Origin: Monocercomonoides exilis
Taxonomy: Eukaryota > Preaxostyla > Oxymonadida > Polymastigidae
Assembly: GCA_001643675.2 (NCBI GenBank)
Contig: LSRY02000023.1
Coordinates: 659,001 to 723,000, forward strand
Direction of reading: 5' to 3'
Length of the DNA stretch: 64,000 bases
Shown: piece by piece, positions 38,420-49,740 of the stretch
How positions within the stretch are numbered: the first letter of the stretch is position 1
Layout: each line of letters begins with the position of its first letter
The notes under the pieces: model-generated
What the model saw: only the letters and a program-made list of their open reading frames with translations
What the model was told of the DNA's origin: nothing
The model's database searches: none
Translations under genes and position numbers: made by a program

Positions 38420-39416
38420 TTGCAGATTTTTATTTCATAATTGAAAATGCAAATTCTATTCGCATCGCATATGATGGTGATAAATAATGTGCTGGCTATG
38501 ATTTTTCTCCTTCATGTTATTTCGAAATTTTTTGAATTCACATTTTCGTCCTATGCATAATTAATAAATTCAAAGTTATGTGAAAACTCAATATCAATTT
38601 CAAGACGGATATTTTTTTGTAAAATTTGTATTGTTATTATTTATTATTATTTAAATATTTCTCATTTTGATCATATTTCCATTCCTATCTTAGAAACTTC
38701 ACATGAATGAATGTCACAGCATTATCAAGTCTTATCATCCATTTTTGTAAAATTTGGTGTATGTGAAAATCAATTTGACCAAAATATGTTATTTTTACAA
38801 TAAAAAAATTAAAAAAAGAGGAATTTTCAAAAATAGGAAATTTTTGAATAATTCATAGAATAAAAAAATAACAGAAAAAAATAAATAGATGGAAAATGAA
38901 ATAGAAATTATCAAAAAAGTTATTTAGTTATTCATTAATTAAAAATCAATCACATATGTGATTATTTCCATCCTTAACAAAAAATCTGAAGAAATTCAAT
39001 CAAACGTAACGATTTACAAACATTATTTCTGATGGAATAATTGATTATCGAAATATAATAATTATCGCTAAAAAAAAAAAAAAAAAAAAAAATTAATTAC
39101 AATTGTTTCATTAAAATTAAATTGTTAAAAAAATTTCGAACAGAGGAATAAATGAAAAGTTCATTCAGAAAAAACGATAATAACAAAGATAAAACAATTG
39201 ATAATAATAAGAAAATATCAAATGGGTGATTTGAGAGAGGAAAGTTTGGAGAGTTTTTTATTAAATTTCAATTTTTCTTTTCTTTGTTTTTATTTTTTTT
39301 CTTACTTTTTATTTTAATTTTATTTTATTTTTCTTATTTATTTAAATGTAAATAAATAAATTTTTATCTATTAATTCAAAAATCAAATAAAAAAGGCTGA
39401 TCAAATTAATCAGAAT
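38420..39416. other. AT-rich intergenic region
   Basis: Contains poly-A tracts, for example near 39072-39091. No gene was recognised. Confidence 0.6.
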
Positions 39417-39676
39417 TGAGTGATTGTTTTTGAAATCAAAACTATTTTTGAAGTGTTGATCTTTAAAAGGAATTTTGTATTAGAAGATGATAATTTTATT
39501 AGAATGAACAACACATAAAAATTGTTTTCAAAGACAGCATTTGAGATAAAACTAATCAAAATATTGTCTTTATTTGAAATTTTTACTTAAAAGCGTTGAT
39601 TTATCAACAATAAAAAAGTAGTAACGAATCGAAATATTACACTGAAAAAATTTTAACATAAAAAAATAAACACCCA
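39417..39676 (+). mobile_element. MITE family C, copy 4 (260 bp)
   Basis: The left end TGAGTGATTGTTTTTGAAATC is mirrored by a decayed right end finishing in ACACCCA. The length matches the other copies. Non-coding. Confidence 0.55.
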
Positions 39677-40140
39677 ATAATATTCATATTGTTATTTGGC
39701 TGTTTAAAAATACTTCTCTTCACAAAAAAAAACTCAGAATTTATCTCATTAATATCATTGTTCTTCCACTTTTCATAATTCAATCTCCATCCTCACTTTT
39801 CCATTTTCCAATCCATTTCATCGTCCTTTCCACTCACTCTTCTCACTCTCAATCTTATCATCTTCATTCTTCCTTCGCACTGAGGATAGCATCTTAATTT
39901 TTCATCATTAACTCACTGCTGTATTATTTATTTCAATTTTTGATTTTGATGATAAAATAATTGTTTGTTGCATATTTAGAAGATCTCTTATTTTGTTATT
40001 GATTTAATGAAATCTTCACTTCTATATTAATTTTTCTGTTATTGATGCGTTTGATTTGTCAAAAGATGAAAAGCTTTTGTAAAAAAATGAACGAATTGAT
40101 ATGAAAAATAAGTTGCTTTTTGAAATGAACAAAATCAACA
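39677..40140. other. Intergenic, nothing recognised
   Basis: AT-rich. Around 39830-39900 the minus strand reads a short charged peptide (SSVRRKNEDDKIESEK), possibly the tail of the neighbouring USP remnant. Confidence 0.4.
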
Positions 40141-40144
40141 ATTA

Positions 40145-41450
40145 ATACTCAAACAAAAACTTAAACTTTTTCGTAAAAAAAGGCAGTCGGACACCACTCT
40201 TCGGCTGCAAGAGAATTCCAATTTTCAAACCATTAGTCTTGGTCAATGATTGATATGCTTTTATCATTGCATTCGCAAAATTCATTAAAACCAAAACACT
40301 CATCATGCTTTCTTTTGATGATTGCAATGAAGTGACCATGCCTAAATAATCTTGAAGAATGAATGATGCAAGCAAACGAATCAAAAATTGGAGAATCCTC
40401 AAAATGTTATGAACCTTCTTCAAACATTTTATTTGCAGAAGAAGGATCAATAGCAGTGAACTCATCTGAATCTTTATTTGAAAGGATTATTTGAAGAGAA
40501 AAAGGAGGAGGAGAGACCATCGTTTAATTTGTGACATTGTGCTTTAAACATAAAATGTCAGGAAATGAAATAACATTCACTTTATAATAATACTCTTTAT
40601 CTCCTCCATAAGTTTTCATTTTTTATTTCGTTGATCAGAAGATGTTTTTATCGAAGAAAGAAGAAGATTTAATCTGCAAACAACATCTCCTCCTGTTATT
40701 GTCAAACAGAACTTTTCATCTCTTTATTTTTGTTGAACTCTCCCACAATAAACACATTTTCTTTCAGTCAAACTTGGAATGAAAAATTGATTGAAGATAA
40801 CAGTATTTCCATTCGAAAGAAAAGTGATCAAAGTATCAAAAACAACTGAAAATGCTTTCGCCTCATTTTATTCCTCAAAGATAAATATCAGAAAAGTAGT
40901 TTATTAGTTGTTCTTTTCTTTATTGAACTGTTATCCTCCTCCATTCTTAGTCGAAAAAAAATGTGAAAAGTGAATTTTGCATCCGATTAATTTTTGTCGC
41001 CCCTTCTTTCGTGACATTCAAACATGAAAGACATTGACAGATGAAAGAAAAACAACAAACACTTCCTCCATTTTCCAATTTTCTATTTGAATGAATAACA
41101 CTTTAAACATATGTTTTTGATGATTCCATATCATCGTCTTCTGCATCGAATGATTTCGAATGTTGAAGAGTGTTGAAGACAGAAGATTTATTTTGAAAAG
41201 TTAAATATTTGTTTCTGCATTCGAATAAGAATTTCTGTCTGAAATTGAAATTTTCCTGTGCATAGGCAAATATATGAGAAGAATCAGAAGAAGTTAATGA
41301 TCTTGAAGATTCTGATTGTGAAGTGTTTGATGCATTTGAAGATTGAATAAAACTGTTATTTGATGCAACAGAAGTTTTAATATCAGAATTTTCAAATTCA
41401 ATGTTATAAAAGGTAGTTTGACTCTATCCGATGTTGTTAACTGAGACAAT
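40145..41450 (-). pseudogene. USP remnant, like the 12.9-kb gene
   Basis: The minus strand keeps USP landmarks in broken frames: ENGGSVCCFSFICQCLSCLN (Cys box, compare NGSVCSLSAICQCMASIN), KAFSVVFDTLITFLSNG, RKCVYCGRVQQ (zinc-binding pair), ITGGDVVCRLN, and finally RHGHFIAIIKRKHD with CECNDKSISII (His box and Asp). Stops and frameshifts lie between, so it is not functional. Its wording is closer to the Ser-rich USP gene than to the fusion gene. Confidence 0.75.
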
Positions 41451-42982
41451 GAATAAGTATGTGTGAATGAATTTTGTTGAGAAATTACATCAACTTGAGA
41501 TGAAATCATTGGTTGAAATAAAAATTTTGTGGGATTTGAGGGGGAATTGTGTGTGATTTGTAAAGTTTTTGTGGTAATTGATGATTGTGATGAAAATAGT
41601 GTGGGATTTGAGGTGAAATTCAGTGTGGATGGTTAAGTTTTTGCAGAAAGTGGAATTTGCATTTTGAAATTGAACTGGATATGATGAAAAGCAAATTTTT
41701 TCTTGATGCAAATTACAAACTTTTCAAAGTTCTAATAATAAATTCATTTTTCGAAAAATTTGTTTACACATTTATTATTAGCTCAATCCTTTTGATAAAA
41801 AGGTATTGTTCTATTTTAATTACAAACCATGTCTTTTTCATTTTGCAATTCGTTGTTTATTATTTCGAATTTGTTGAAAATTTTCCAAAATGTTCCATTG
41901 ATAAATTAAAATGAATTTAAATAAAAGATAAATTTATTTAATAAGTTTATAAAGTGTTAATCCTGATTTCCATCCTTTTATTAAAAAGGATTTCCAATAC
42001 TGATTTTATTTATCGAATGCTAGCAGTTACACAACCTAATCGTCACATTCAAAGAAAATGCTTTTTTCGTCAATTAAATGCTTTTTATCCTTCACAATTG
42101 CAATGAAATGTTCATCTTTGAATTTTGATGTTGAATGAATCACAGTTCCACAAAGCTGTTATTTAACTGATATCATATCATTGTCAGAGAAGAATTTCAG
42201 TGCAGTTTTCGCTTTCACAGGATCAAAATAGCAGATATCAAAAGGGCCATTTCCTTTTTCAGCAACAAACAGTTGAGTTGGAGGGGAAATGACAGATGAA
42301 TGTGTCAGATTGTTATGAAACACACACAAAACACTTGGAAAAGCATCAAGCCTGATCCATTTCAATTCAATTCTTCCAGTTGAACATTTTCCACACATTT
42401 GTTTCTGTTGATCCTCCTCCTCTTTGACAACAGAAAAATAAGAATTTAAACCTTCAACAATGTCAGCGTTTGATATTGGCACCTCCAACATTATTCCCCT
42501 TGGCTTTGAAGTCAATTGATTACAAGACTGACATTTCATAAACTTGTGACTATGAAGTTGAAACTTTTTAATAACACCATCATCCTCCTCCAACAATAAC
42601 TCCAGAAATTTTTCATATGTTGAAAGAGAACCTTTAGGTTCCATCAATGGTCCAAAATTATTCTCATGCATCTGAATCATTCTCTTCGTTCCCCAAAAGA
42701 ATTTCTGAAAATCACATCCACTCAAACAATGCAGGACCAATTGAAGCGATTGTTGATCTGTTTAGTTCTTTTTGCTTGAAAAGCTCCTTCCCAAATCCAG
42801 AGATGCAAAACATTGACATAATGAACTGAATGAACAAGTCTTTCCCAGATTCCTCAATCCTCTTTTCGAAATTTTGCATTTGAAGGCACAAGATCTTGAA
42901 CCAACATCACCATCCATCACATAAATCGAAATGCTGTGAACCAATTTCCAAACTGGAATTATCAACTTTTAAATAAGCTGAA

Positions 42983-43250
42983 TGAGTGATTATTTTTGAA
43001 ATCATATTTTTTCATTCAAAATTCTCTGTTTAAAAAATATCACCAATAAATAAATTATTGACAACTGAAAAGTGAAGAGGCTCAATAAGGAGATCCTCTT
43101 CATTGTTTGTGCTTCAGTTTTTGTTTTTAAATAACAGATGTGATAATTAGATGATTTGAATTCAAAATCTTTTCCCAATGAAAAAGAGTTTTGATATTTA
43201 AATTAAGACATATTTATAAAATCTTCTTCATTATTTTAATGATGCGATGT
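42983..43250 (+). mobile_element. MITE family C, copy 5, one end only
   Basis: TGAGTGATTATTTTTGAAATC and the next 100 bp resemble copy 2 (8940 onward), including a shared CTGAAaAGTGAAgAGGC-like block. The right end was not found, so it is truncated or decayed. Confidence 0.5.
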
Positions 43251-43785
43251 ATATATAATAATATTCAAAAAAAATATATATATATATTTATAAGTATTTT
43301 TATTCCTCGAAACAATATTTGCTTTTTCTTTTCGTAAACATGAAACAGAAAGTGAATTGTTTTTTTTTTCATTTATGTTTATTCAATATTTTGTGTTGAA
43401 GTTGATGATGATAATGAAGATGAATTTGGAGTGTCGTTGAGTGAAATGCAATCTTCTGAATCTTCCATATCCATTTCAATTGTTTCAATTTTTTCATTTT
43501 CAGCTCCAAGATATCCAAAATACTATTTGGAAGAATCACGTTGAGAAGAACGTTGTTTCCTTTTCATTGGCGGTGTTCTGTCTGTTGAAATTTCTTTCTT
43601 TTGATCGAAAAAGGATGCTCGAAAAGGCGCTTGTTTAATTTTAAACCCAAACTCTTGGTTTAGTGTCTGCTGAGAGAATTCTTTTGTCTGAATCAACAGC
43701 ATTTCACTTTGTAATTCATAGGAGAGGCTATTAAAAATATGGCTCAACTCTTTGATAGTTCGTTTCAGTGGGTTTTCATATTGCA

Positions 43786-43815
<30 letters not shown>
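43786..43815. repeat. (TA)n microsatellite
   Basis: About 14 TA dinucleotides at the start of the USP remnant, next to a short AT-rich spacer. Confidence 0.9.
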
Positions 43816-43816
<1 letters not shown>

Positions 43817-44128
43817 AGAAAAAGAATATTTTTTAAAAATATAGCAATAATAGAAATAACAAAAATAAATCATTGTTTTAAAAAGATACTCCATTTAATG
43901 ATTTTAATAGACTTTCGAAAAGTTGACTATTAATTTGCGATTGTAGAAAAAATATTTGTTTAACCAGTTCATTGAAAAAAAGAAAAATGTTTCGTTATTA
44001 ATTGATCTGTTATTTTATTCAAGATATACTTATCCTTTTCAATTTTATAAAAATAATTATCTTTTTCAATGCTTTCAAGAATAATAATAGTTTTAGCTCA
44101 CTGATATAAAAAATTTTTCAACAGAATA

Positions 44129-45145
44129 TTATTCATCATCATCTTCTTCTTCAGTGAGAACAATTGCTTTCTTCCTTCTTTCTTCATCTTCAACATCCCA
44201 TTGGCAAACATTTTGAAAATCTGAATCATCTTTTTCTACACTTGATTCATCACTTTCTTCGATTGTTTCTTCCTCACACGGAGACAATTCCGATCGAACA
44301 TGCTTTTGTTTTTCTCCTTCAAACCTTCCTTGAATAAGAGAAAGTGTCTGTTTCCCAGTTGGAACAGACGTGCAAGAATATTTCTTGCTTGTTGTTTGCT
44401 TCTGCCTCCTCTCGAAGGAAACCATCGATTCAATTTCTCTCCATCTTGTCTTTTCTTCTTCGTTGTATGGAGCAGCGAAAATTCTTCCTTCTTCGCTGGT
44501 CCATAAAAGATTTAATTTTAAATCTTTAACCCTCAGCTTCGGTGATATTCTCACCTGAAGCCGAGGGGTGTATGGGAGGAAATGCCAATTGATTGAGGCA
44601 CTTCCTATCTCATCTGTTGATGAGATGAGTCTTTTTTTTAAAAAAAGATTAGATCATTAACAGATGAAATGTCCTCTCGAGATTTCCGCGTTTCTCTCGA
44701 GAGGAACCCAAATTCTACATCCACTTCGCTTTTTCCTTGTCCTTCAGCAAAGAAGGAAAGCGAAGTGGATGAGAATTTTTGAAAAACAGAAGATGAAAGA
44801 TGGAGTACGAAGTGGAGGAATGCTCCATTTCGAAAGTTTAGGCCGCAATCAGCCCACACTTTCAAATAGGTTATTTGTTTGAATTGATTTTTTGTTTTAC
44901 TGAGAACTGTTTCAAGGCAGTCAACTGCGTATCTACTGTCTTTTGATAAAACTGTTGAAAAGAAGTTGAAACAAGATTAATAATGAACGTTGTATTGTGA
45001 TTGATGAATAACAACTCCCAGGTGAGAAAGTTCTTTCTTTTCATAAAAATCTCTGCTTATTTGCGTTTGTTTGATGGGGAGTGTCCAGTTTTGTTTGAAA
45101 TCAAGCAAAACCATTACCTCTCTACATTTCAGCTGATTAACACAA
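44129..45145 (-). pseudogene. DDE-domain remnant of the USP-DDE family
   Basis: The minus strand aligns with residues 920-1200 of the fusion protein. VMVLLDFKQNWTLPIK (first Asp) is followed by a TAA, then FNFFSTVLSKDSRYAVDCLE, VWADCGLNFRNGAFLHFVLH (second Asp), FFAEGQGKSEVDVEFG (Glu) and VNDLIFF. A one-base slip in a T8A7 run near 44640 separates this from the C-terminal part (44554-44129), which shares a patch with the fusion C-terminus and ends in an acidic tail. One stop and one slip make it a fairly young pseudogene. No USP domain is upstream, so it is truncated or represents a DDE-only member. Confidence 0.75.
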
Positions 45146-45199
45146 TTATGGAAAATATTTCTTTGATAACATGTTGATGATTTCCATCCACCTTATCAT

Positions 45200-46482
45200 T
45201 TTCAATTCTTCAAATACTTCTACGCACTTTAAAAAATTTTCATTGTTCAAAAAATTTTTTCTTTCCATAATTATCAAATTTAATTATAATAAAAATGTTA
45301 TTTATTTTTATATACTATCTTTTCACGTTATCAAAATATTAATAATACTCCCACATCAATTATATAAAAAAAAATTATTCAAAAATTAAACTGACAACTC
45401 ATGTCTCACCTTTTAATCGAAATTTTAAATATGTGAAAAACGAATTATAAAAATACCAATTTCTTTTTCATTAATTAATTTTAATTTCTTATCAAAAAAA
45501 TAAAAAAATTTAAAACTGTTTTACTAAATGTACCAATCATAAACTTTGTTTTGATGAAAACAAAATAATTGTTTTTTCATAATTTATCATTTAAATTCAT
45601 GAAAGTTAAAAAAATTTGTTGATAACGATTAATAACCTTCAGTTTTAAATAATCTTTGAGTTTTCTTTTAAAAATCTAGATATATTACATAAAATTTATT
45701 TTTTAAATGATTTTAATGATTTAAATGAAATTTCATAATAGTCGATTGATCTTTAAATAAATTTTCGTAAAGAATCTTAATAAGATTTTAAATTAAATTC
45801 ACACAAAACTTCAAAAATGGAAATGAAAAATTAATTTTACATTTTTCATATATAATGCATTAAAAATTGAAACAAATGAATTTTAATTTTCAATTTTGTT
45901 TTTTTCTATTGAATAATATAACAGAAAGTCTAAATTGATTGTGTTGATGTGACAATTTTTTTTTAATTTCTATTTAATTTATGTGAAATCTATATTAATC
46001 AATTTATTAATTATTTGTGTGAAAATTTAAGAATTATTAATTTTTGAATAATGAAGTTTATAAAATATAGTGAAACTATTAAAAATAGTGAAATGTGAAC
46101 TTTTATAATTTCAAAAATCTTCTCTGTTGGAATGAAAAATGTATTAAGTTTTAAATTCAATAAGTAAGTGAAAAAAGAAAAGTTGAAAAAAACATTTAGA
46201 TGGAAAACGATTGTTTTGTGAAAAAGTTACAGAAAATTAATAAAAACAATAATGTTTTTTGAAAAATGACAATATTTTTTTTGAAAAGTTCATTTTGTAT
46301 AATTTTCAAATAAAATATAAATTAAATTTATCGATCAAATTCAGGTTCTCAAACACGAAATTTCAAAAAAAAATGAAACAAAATCTTGACAATGTTATTA
46401 TTTCCATTTTAGTGAAGTTTCGTGAGTGAGAATCGATATTTGATCGAAATATGAATTTTTTCTTTTATTCGAAAATAAAACA
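45200..46482. other. Very AT-rich intergenic region
   Basis: No gene or repeat end was recognised. Confidence 0.6.
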
Positions 46483-46490
46483 AAAGGAAC

Positions 46491-47955
46491 GGCAAATGGG
46501 GATCATACGGCCAGTTAAAAAAATGAATTTAAAAATTTGTTATGAAGCATTTAACTGTAACCAACTTCTGATATATCATGTTTGTAACAATGTTGTATCA
46601 AATAATGATGTGAAAAACGAAAAATAAAAAAAAAATTGAAAAAATAAAAATTTGTGGGATTATATTTTTAATCCTCTTGATATTCTGATGCTGATTCTCC
46701 ATCTCCTGCCCCAAACACATCTTCATCTGTATCTTCTGATGATTCTTCAAAAAAAGGTGTGACTGATTCATCTTCTGATTTATCTTCTGGATCTTCATCT
46801 GTTTTTTCAGCCTCTGGAATTGAATACATTATTCTTTTGATGAATGAATCAAATTTCATTTTTTTGGTGTTATGAAACATAAACTCAGCAAGGCGATCGT
46901 CTATATATTTATCTCTCACTCCAGATTTTGGTAAAAAATTCCGAAATCTCGACCATAAGCTCTCTATACTGTTAGTGCAAACTTTTGTGATAGGATCTGC
47001 GAAGTGGTACTTATGACACACAGTTTGATGAATATAGTTATACTCCGGCAAACACTTGTAGACTGGCCATTCGTCCGAATAAATTGTTGTTTTCGGTTTG
47101 ATATTTGATAGGATTAACGGTAATAATGTTCTTTTATTTCTTTTTTCAACTCTTATAATGAAAAATCTGCTCTCTCTTTCATTATCAGCCCTTTCAATTC
47201 CTCCAAATAACCAAATTTGAGGCTTCCTCCTTCCTTTATGATATTTCCTTCTTCTCAGCAGGGCTTCATCGATTTCAACAATTCTCCCCTCCCCTCCAAT
47301 CGCCTCAAAATCTTCAAACAAGAATTTGGCAGAAGATGATCTGCAATGAGAATGCCAAAATGAAACTGTTCTTCTATCAAGATTTAGCAATAAACATGTT
47401 TGCGAGATATTTATTTTCAGACAGTAATACAGAAGAATATGCAATAATTTGTTAAGAGGAATTTTGATGTTGAAAAAGGAAGTGTTGTGAAATATGCTTA
47501 CAGATTTGCCACAATTTGAGCATCGAAACTGTCTTCTTGTTTCAGATCTTTTGTAAACATACATTTTCGATCCGCAATTTGAACAGTTTTCTTCATTCGT
47601 GTTAAGGACGTTGTTGATGATCCAGTCGAATGAACATTCGTTGCATGAAAATATTATGTTCAATTCGTTTATCTCTTGTTTTGAACAGGATATGCTCTTC
47701 AACATCACTTCATAAATCGATTTCAAATGAGTTTTAATATTTGTATTTCTATAAATACTTATTGAATTAATGAATATTTGCACACAAATAATATTTATTA
47801 TTAATGGGTTCATGAAATTTTCAGAATATTCAACATTCGCACTTTTTATATATAAACACAGAAATATGTTAGTATTTCATATCCATTTGACGCGCAATAA
47901 TTGAAAAAAGAAAAAAATTAGTTGATTTCTACTGGTCGTATAATACTCATTTGCC
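46491..47955 (-). mobile_element. Intact Merlin transposon with 8-bp target duplication
   Basis: Terminal inverted repeats of 25 bp (46491-46515 and 47931-47955) with four mismatches, outer sequence GGCAAAT. Perfect 8-bp direct repeats AAAGGAAC flank it (46483-46490 and 47956-47963); Merlin elements are known to make 8-9 bp duplications. The 1465-bp element contains a single intact transposase. It inserted between fragments of the USP-DDE family. Confidence 0.93.
46668..47813 (-). CDS. Merlin (IS1595-like) DDE transposase, intact
   Basis: 381 aa, single exon. An N-terminal zinc ribbon (Cys77, Cys80, Cys98, Cys101: NCSNC and RCSNC) is followed by helices and the ISXO2-like DDE nuclease: Asp182 in IVEIDEALLRRRK, Asp247 in IYSDEWPVYK, Glu284 in NSIESLWSRF, with IWLFGGIERAD between. 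The C-terminal 50 residues are acidic (Glu/Asp/Ser-rich). It cuts and joins the element ends described for the surrounding transposon. No stops or shifts, so it is probably recent and may be active. Two other Merlin lineages in the window (37.4 kb and 55.1 kb) are broken. Confidence 0.93.
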   Translation of the reverse strand: MNPLIINIICVQIFINSISIYRNTNIKTHLKSIYEVMLKSISCSKQEINELNIIFSCNECSFDWIINNVLNTNEENCSNCGSKMYVYKRSETRRQFRCSNCGKSVSIFHNTSFFNIKIPLNKLLHILLYYCLKINISQTCLLLNLDRRTVSFWHSHCRSSSAKFLFEDFEAIGGEGRIVEIDEALLRRRKYHKGRRKPQIWLFGGIERADNERESRFFIIRVEKRNKRTLLPLILSNIKPKTTIYSDEWPVYKCLPEYNYIHQTVCHKYHFADPITKVCTNSIESLWSRFRNFLPKSGVRDKYIDDRLAEFMFHNTKKMKFDSFIKRIMYSIPEAEKTDEDPEDKSEDESVTPFFEESSEDTDEDVFGAGDGESASEYQED

Positions 47956-47979
47956 AAAGGAACTTTTCAATGAAAATTT

Positions 47980-48300
47980 TTGACATTCAATAAAAGATCG
48001 CCTTCAATGATAAGAATATTGTTTTTTATTGAATAAAGTTTTCCAGTTTCATTATTGATTATTGGATAACATTCATTCTTTTCAAAAATCCATGAAAAAT
48101 ATCAACTCATCTTTTTCAAATTTTTCTTCTTTTTCGAAAGAACAATTTCTTTAATGAAAGACCATTTTTAAATGATGAATATCAATGTTCAATTCATTGT
48201 CTTTTTATTTCGAGTTTTAATCATATTCTTTCCTTCACCTTTTTTTCCTTTATTTCTGAAACCCTCTCTCACAAATCTCACACAAATCTGTCCTTTTCTT
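47980..48300 (-). pseudogene. Short DDE-family fragment
   Basis: The minus strand reads KRTDLCEICERGF near 48290, the same Cys-x2-Cys motif as KRRTDLCGMC in the fusion protein. After breaks, YPIINNETGKLYS near 48050 resembles LPISNNETGRSFFS in the neighbouring fragment. Too short and broken to function. Confidence 0.5.
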
Positions 48301-48807
48301 TCATTTTTAGAAATATTTTGTTTTCTTGCAAAACGCTGAATACGACATTTTTACATCTATTCCTTGTTTCATTTCATAGAAAAATTCTTTCTTCGTCTTT
48401 TAAATAATTCTTTTTTCAATCAATGAAAAGACACTTAAACTTTGTCTTTTGCTTTCTGTTTCGAAATAGAAAGTGTTATCAATCAAATATCGACATAACA
48501 TTTTATTTGAGTCAGAACCACCTAATTCAAAAATTGTAATCGTAACAGAAATCAATGAAAGGTGAGAATCAAAAGATTATTTGAAATAACAGACAATAAT
48601 CCAAATCCACCATCACATTCGTTTTTGCCATTGCGTTCTGCAAAAAAACAACTGTGAACAGTGTTTGTTTTTTGATAAAATAGTTTTTTGTATAAATATA
48701 ATATGCAAAATAAAAAAATTTTTTAAATACATACCATTGTCGCAAAAAAAATGAAAAGAATCAACATTAACAAAAATATCAAATTTCAATAATTTTCAAA
48801 TTCATTC

Positions 48808-49200
48808 TCAAACAAAACGATAATCATGAGATAATATTTCAGAAAAAAAATAAAAACAACATTTTTTTAGAGTTTCAACATTATCAACATAAAAAACAAC
48901 AAAACCCAAATGAGAAATTTGTTGGTTGGAAAAAAAGCTCCTCCCAGTTTCATTGTTTGAAATGGGAAGCAACCAGTTTTCCTTTAAATCCATTTGGATT
49001 ATGACTTCGTTTCTTTTCAATTCATTTTTCGAATCATTTAAAAACTTTCTCTGGACAGTTGCCATTTTCTTATGTTCATTTATCAACTGCATTTCTTCCT
49101 TTTCTTTCTCACACATTTCTTTCATATTTTTCTTTAATTCTTATTCTTTGTTTATTGATGAATCTCCTCTCCCACACGACTCACAAAAGTCCATTCTTTT
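48808..49200 (-). pseudogene. DDE-family fragment
   Basis: RMDFCESCGRG (49190) then, in a 105-codon frame, IIQMDLKENWLLPISNNETG and YFFSEILSHDYRFV, which align with VFVFDFKEKWKLPI and NFFSDCLSNDHRFV of the fusion protein. It stops before the second catalytic Asp. Confidence 0.7.
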
Positions 49201-49740
49201 CTTTAAGTTTTTGAAGTTTCTAATTTGTTTTTATGTTATAATTGTTAAAGCCTTAAATAAGTTTGATTGTAAAATGATTTTTTTCGGAAATGCTTTTTTT
49301 TCAAGAAAGACAATTCAATCTTATAATTTGACTTTTTTCTCATTTTCATATTTTTTTATTACTAATTAAAAACCCTCAAAACCGAACCAATTTTTGAACA
49401 ATCACATTTGCATTTTACTATAATGTTCAGCAAAGATCTTTATCTCCGCAAATGCATAAAACAATAAACTTTTTCGATACTGTTTTGTTTGATAACAAAA
49501 GTTAAATTATTTTTGTTGGAATTTTGAATTGTGAAAATTCTGTTTTTATCAAAAAAAACATTTGAAAATGATTATTGTTCCATTTTTTCAATAAACCTGA
49601 AACACATTTGATTCAAAAATATATAAAACAAAATTTTTGTTTTATTTGAATTTTCTATCATTTTGATGATGCATTTCATATTATAATTTATTTTACAATT
49701 ATTGAGCTCTTTTGTTTAAACGTTTCAACAAGAAAACTTT
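49200..49740. other. AT-rich spacer
   Basis: Nothing was recognised. Confidence 0.55.

Larger units (their letters stand above)
42035..43900 (-). pseudogene. USP remnant with N-terminal domain
   Basis: Minus strand. 43800-43520 carries the family N-terminal domain (PLKRTIKELSHIFNSLSYEL), followed by a Ser-rich linker ending near 43390. The USP domain runs from 42870 to 42050: GLRNLGKTCSFSSLCQCFAS, a TAA just after, then FMKCQSCNQL and QMCGKCSTGR zinc-binding pairs, DAFPSVLCVFHNN, and HFIAIVKD with its Gly lost. Several stops replace His, Ser and Trp positions. The linker is interrupted by a family-C MITE end at 42983. No DDE domain follows. Confidence 0.75.

Noticed and set aside
44638-44882. 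Plus-strand 72-codon and minus-strand 75-codon ORFs as independent small genes
   Set aside because: The minus frame is part of the DDE remnant and the plus frame is its antisense.
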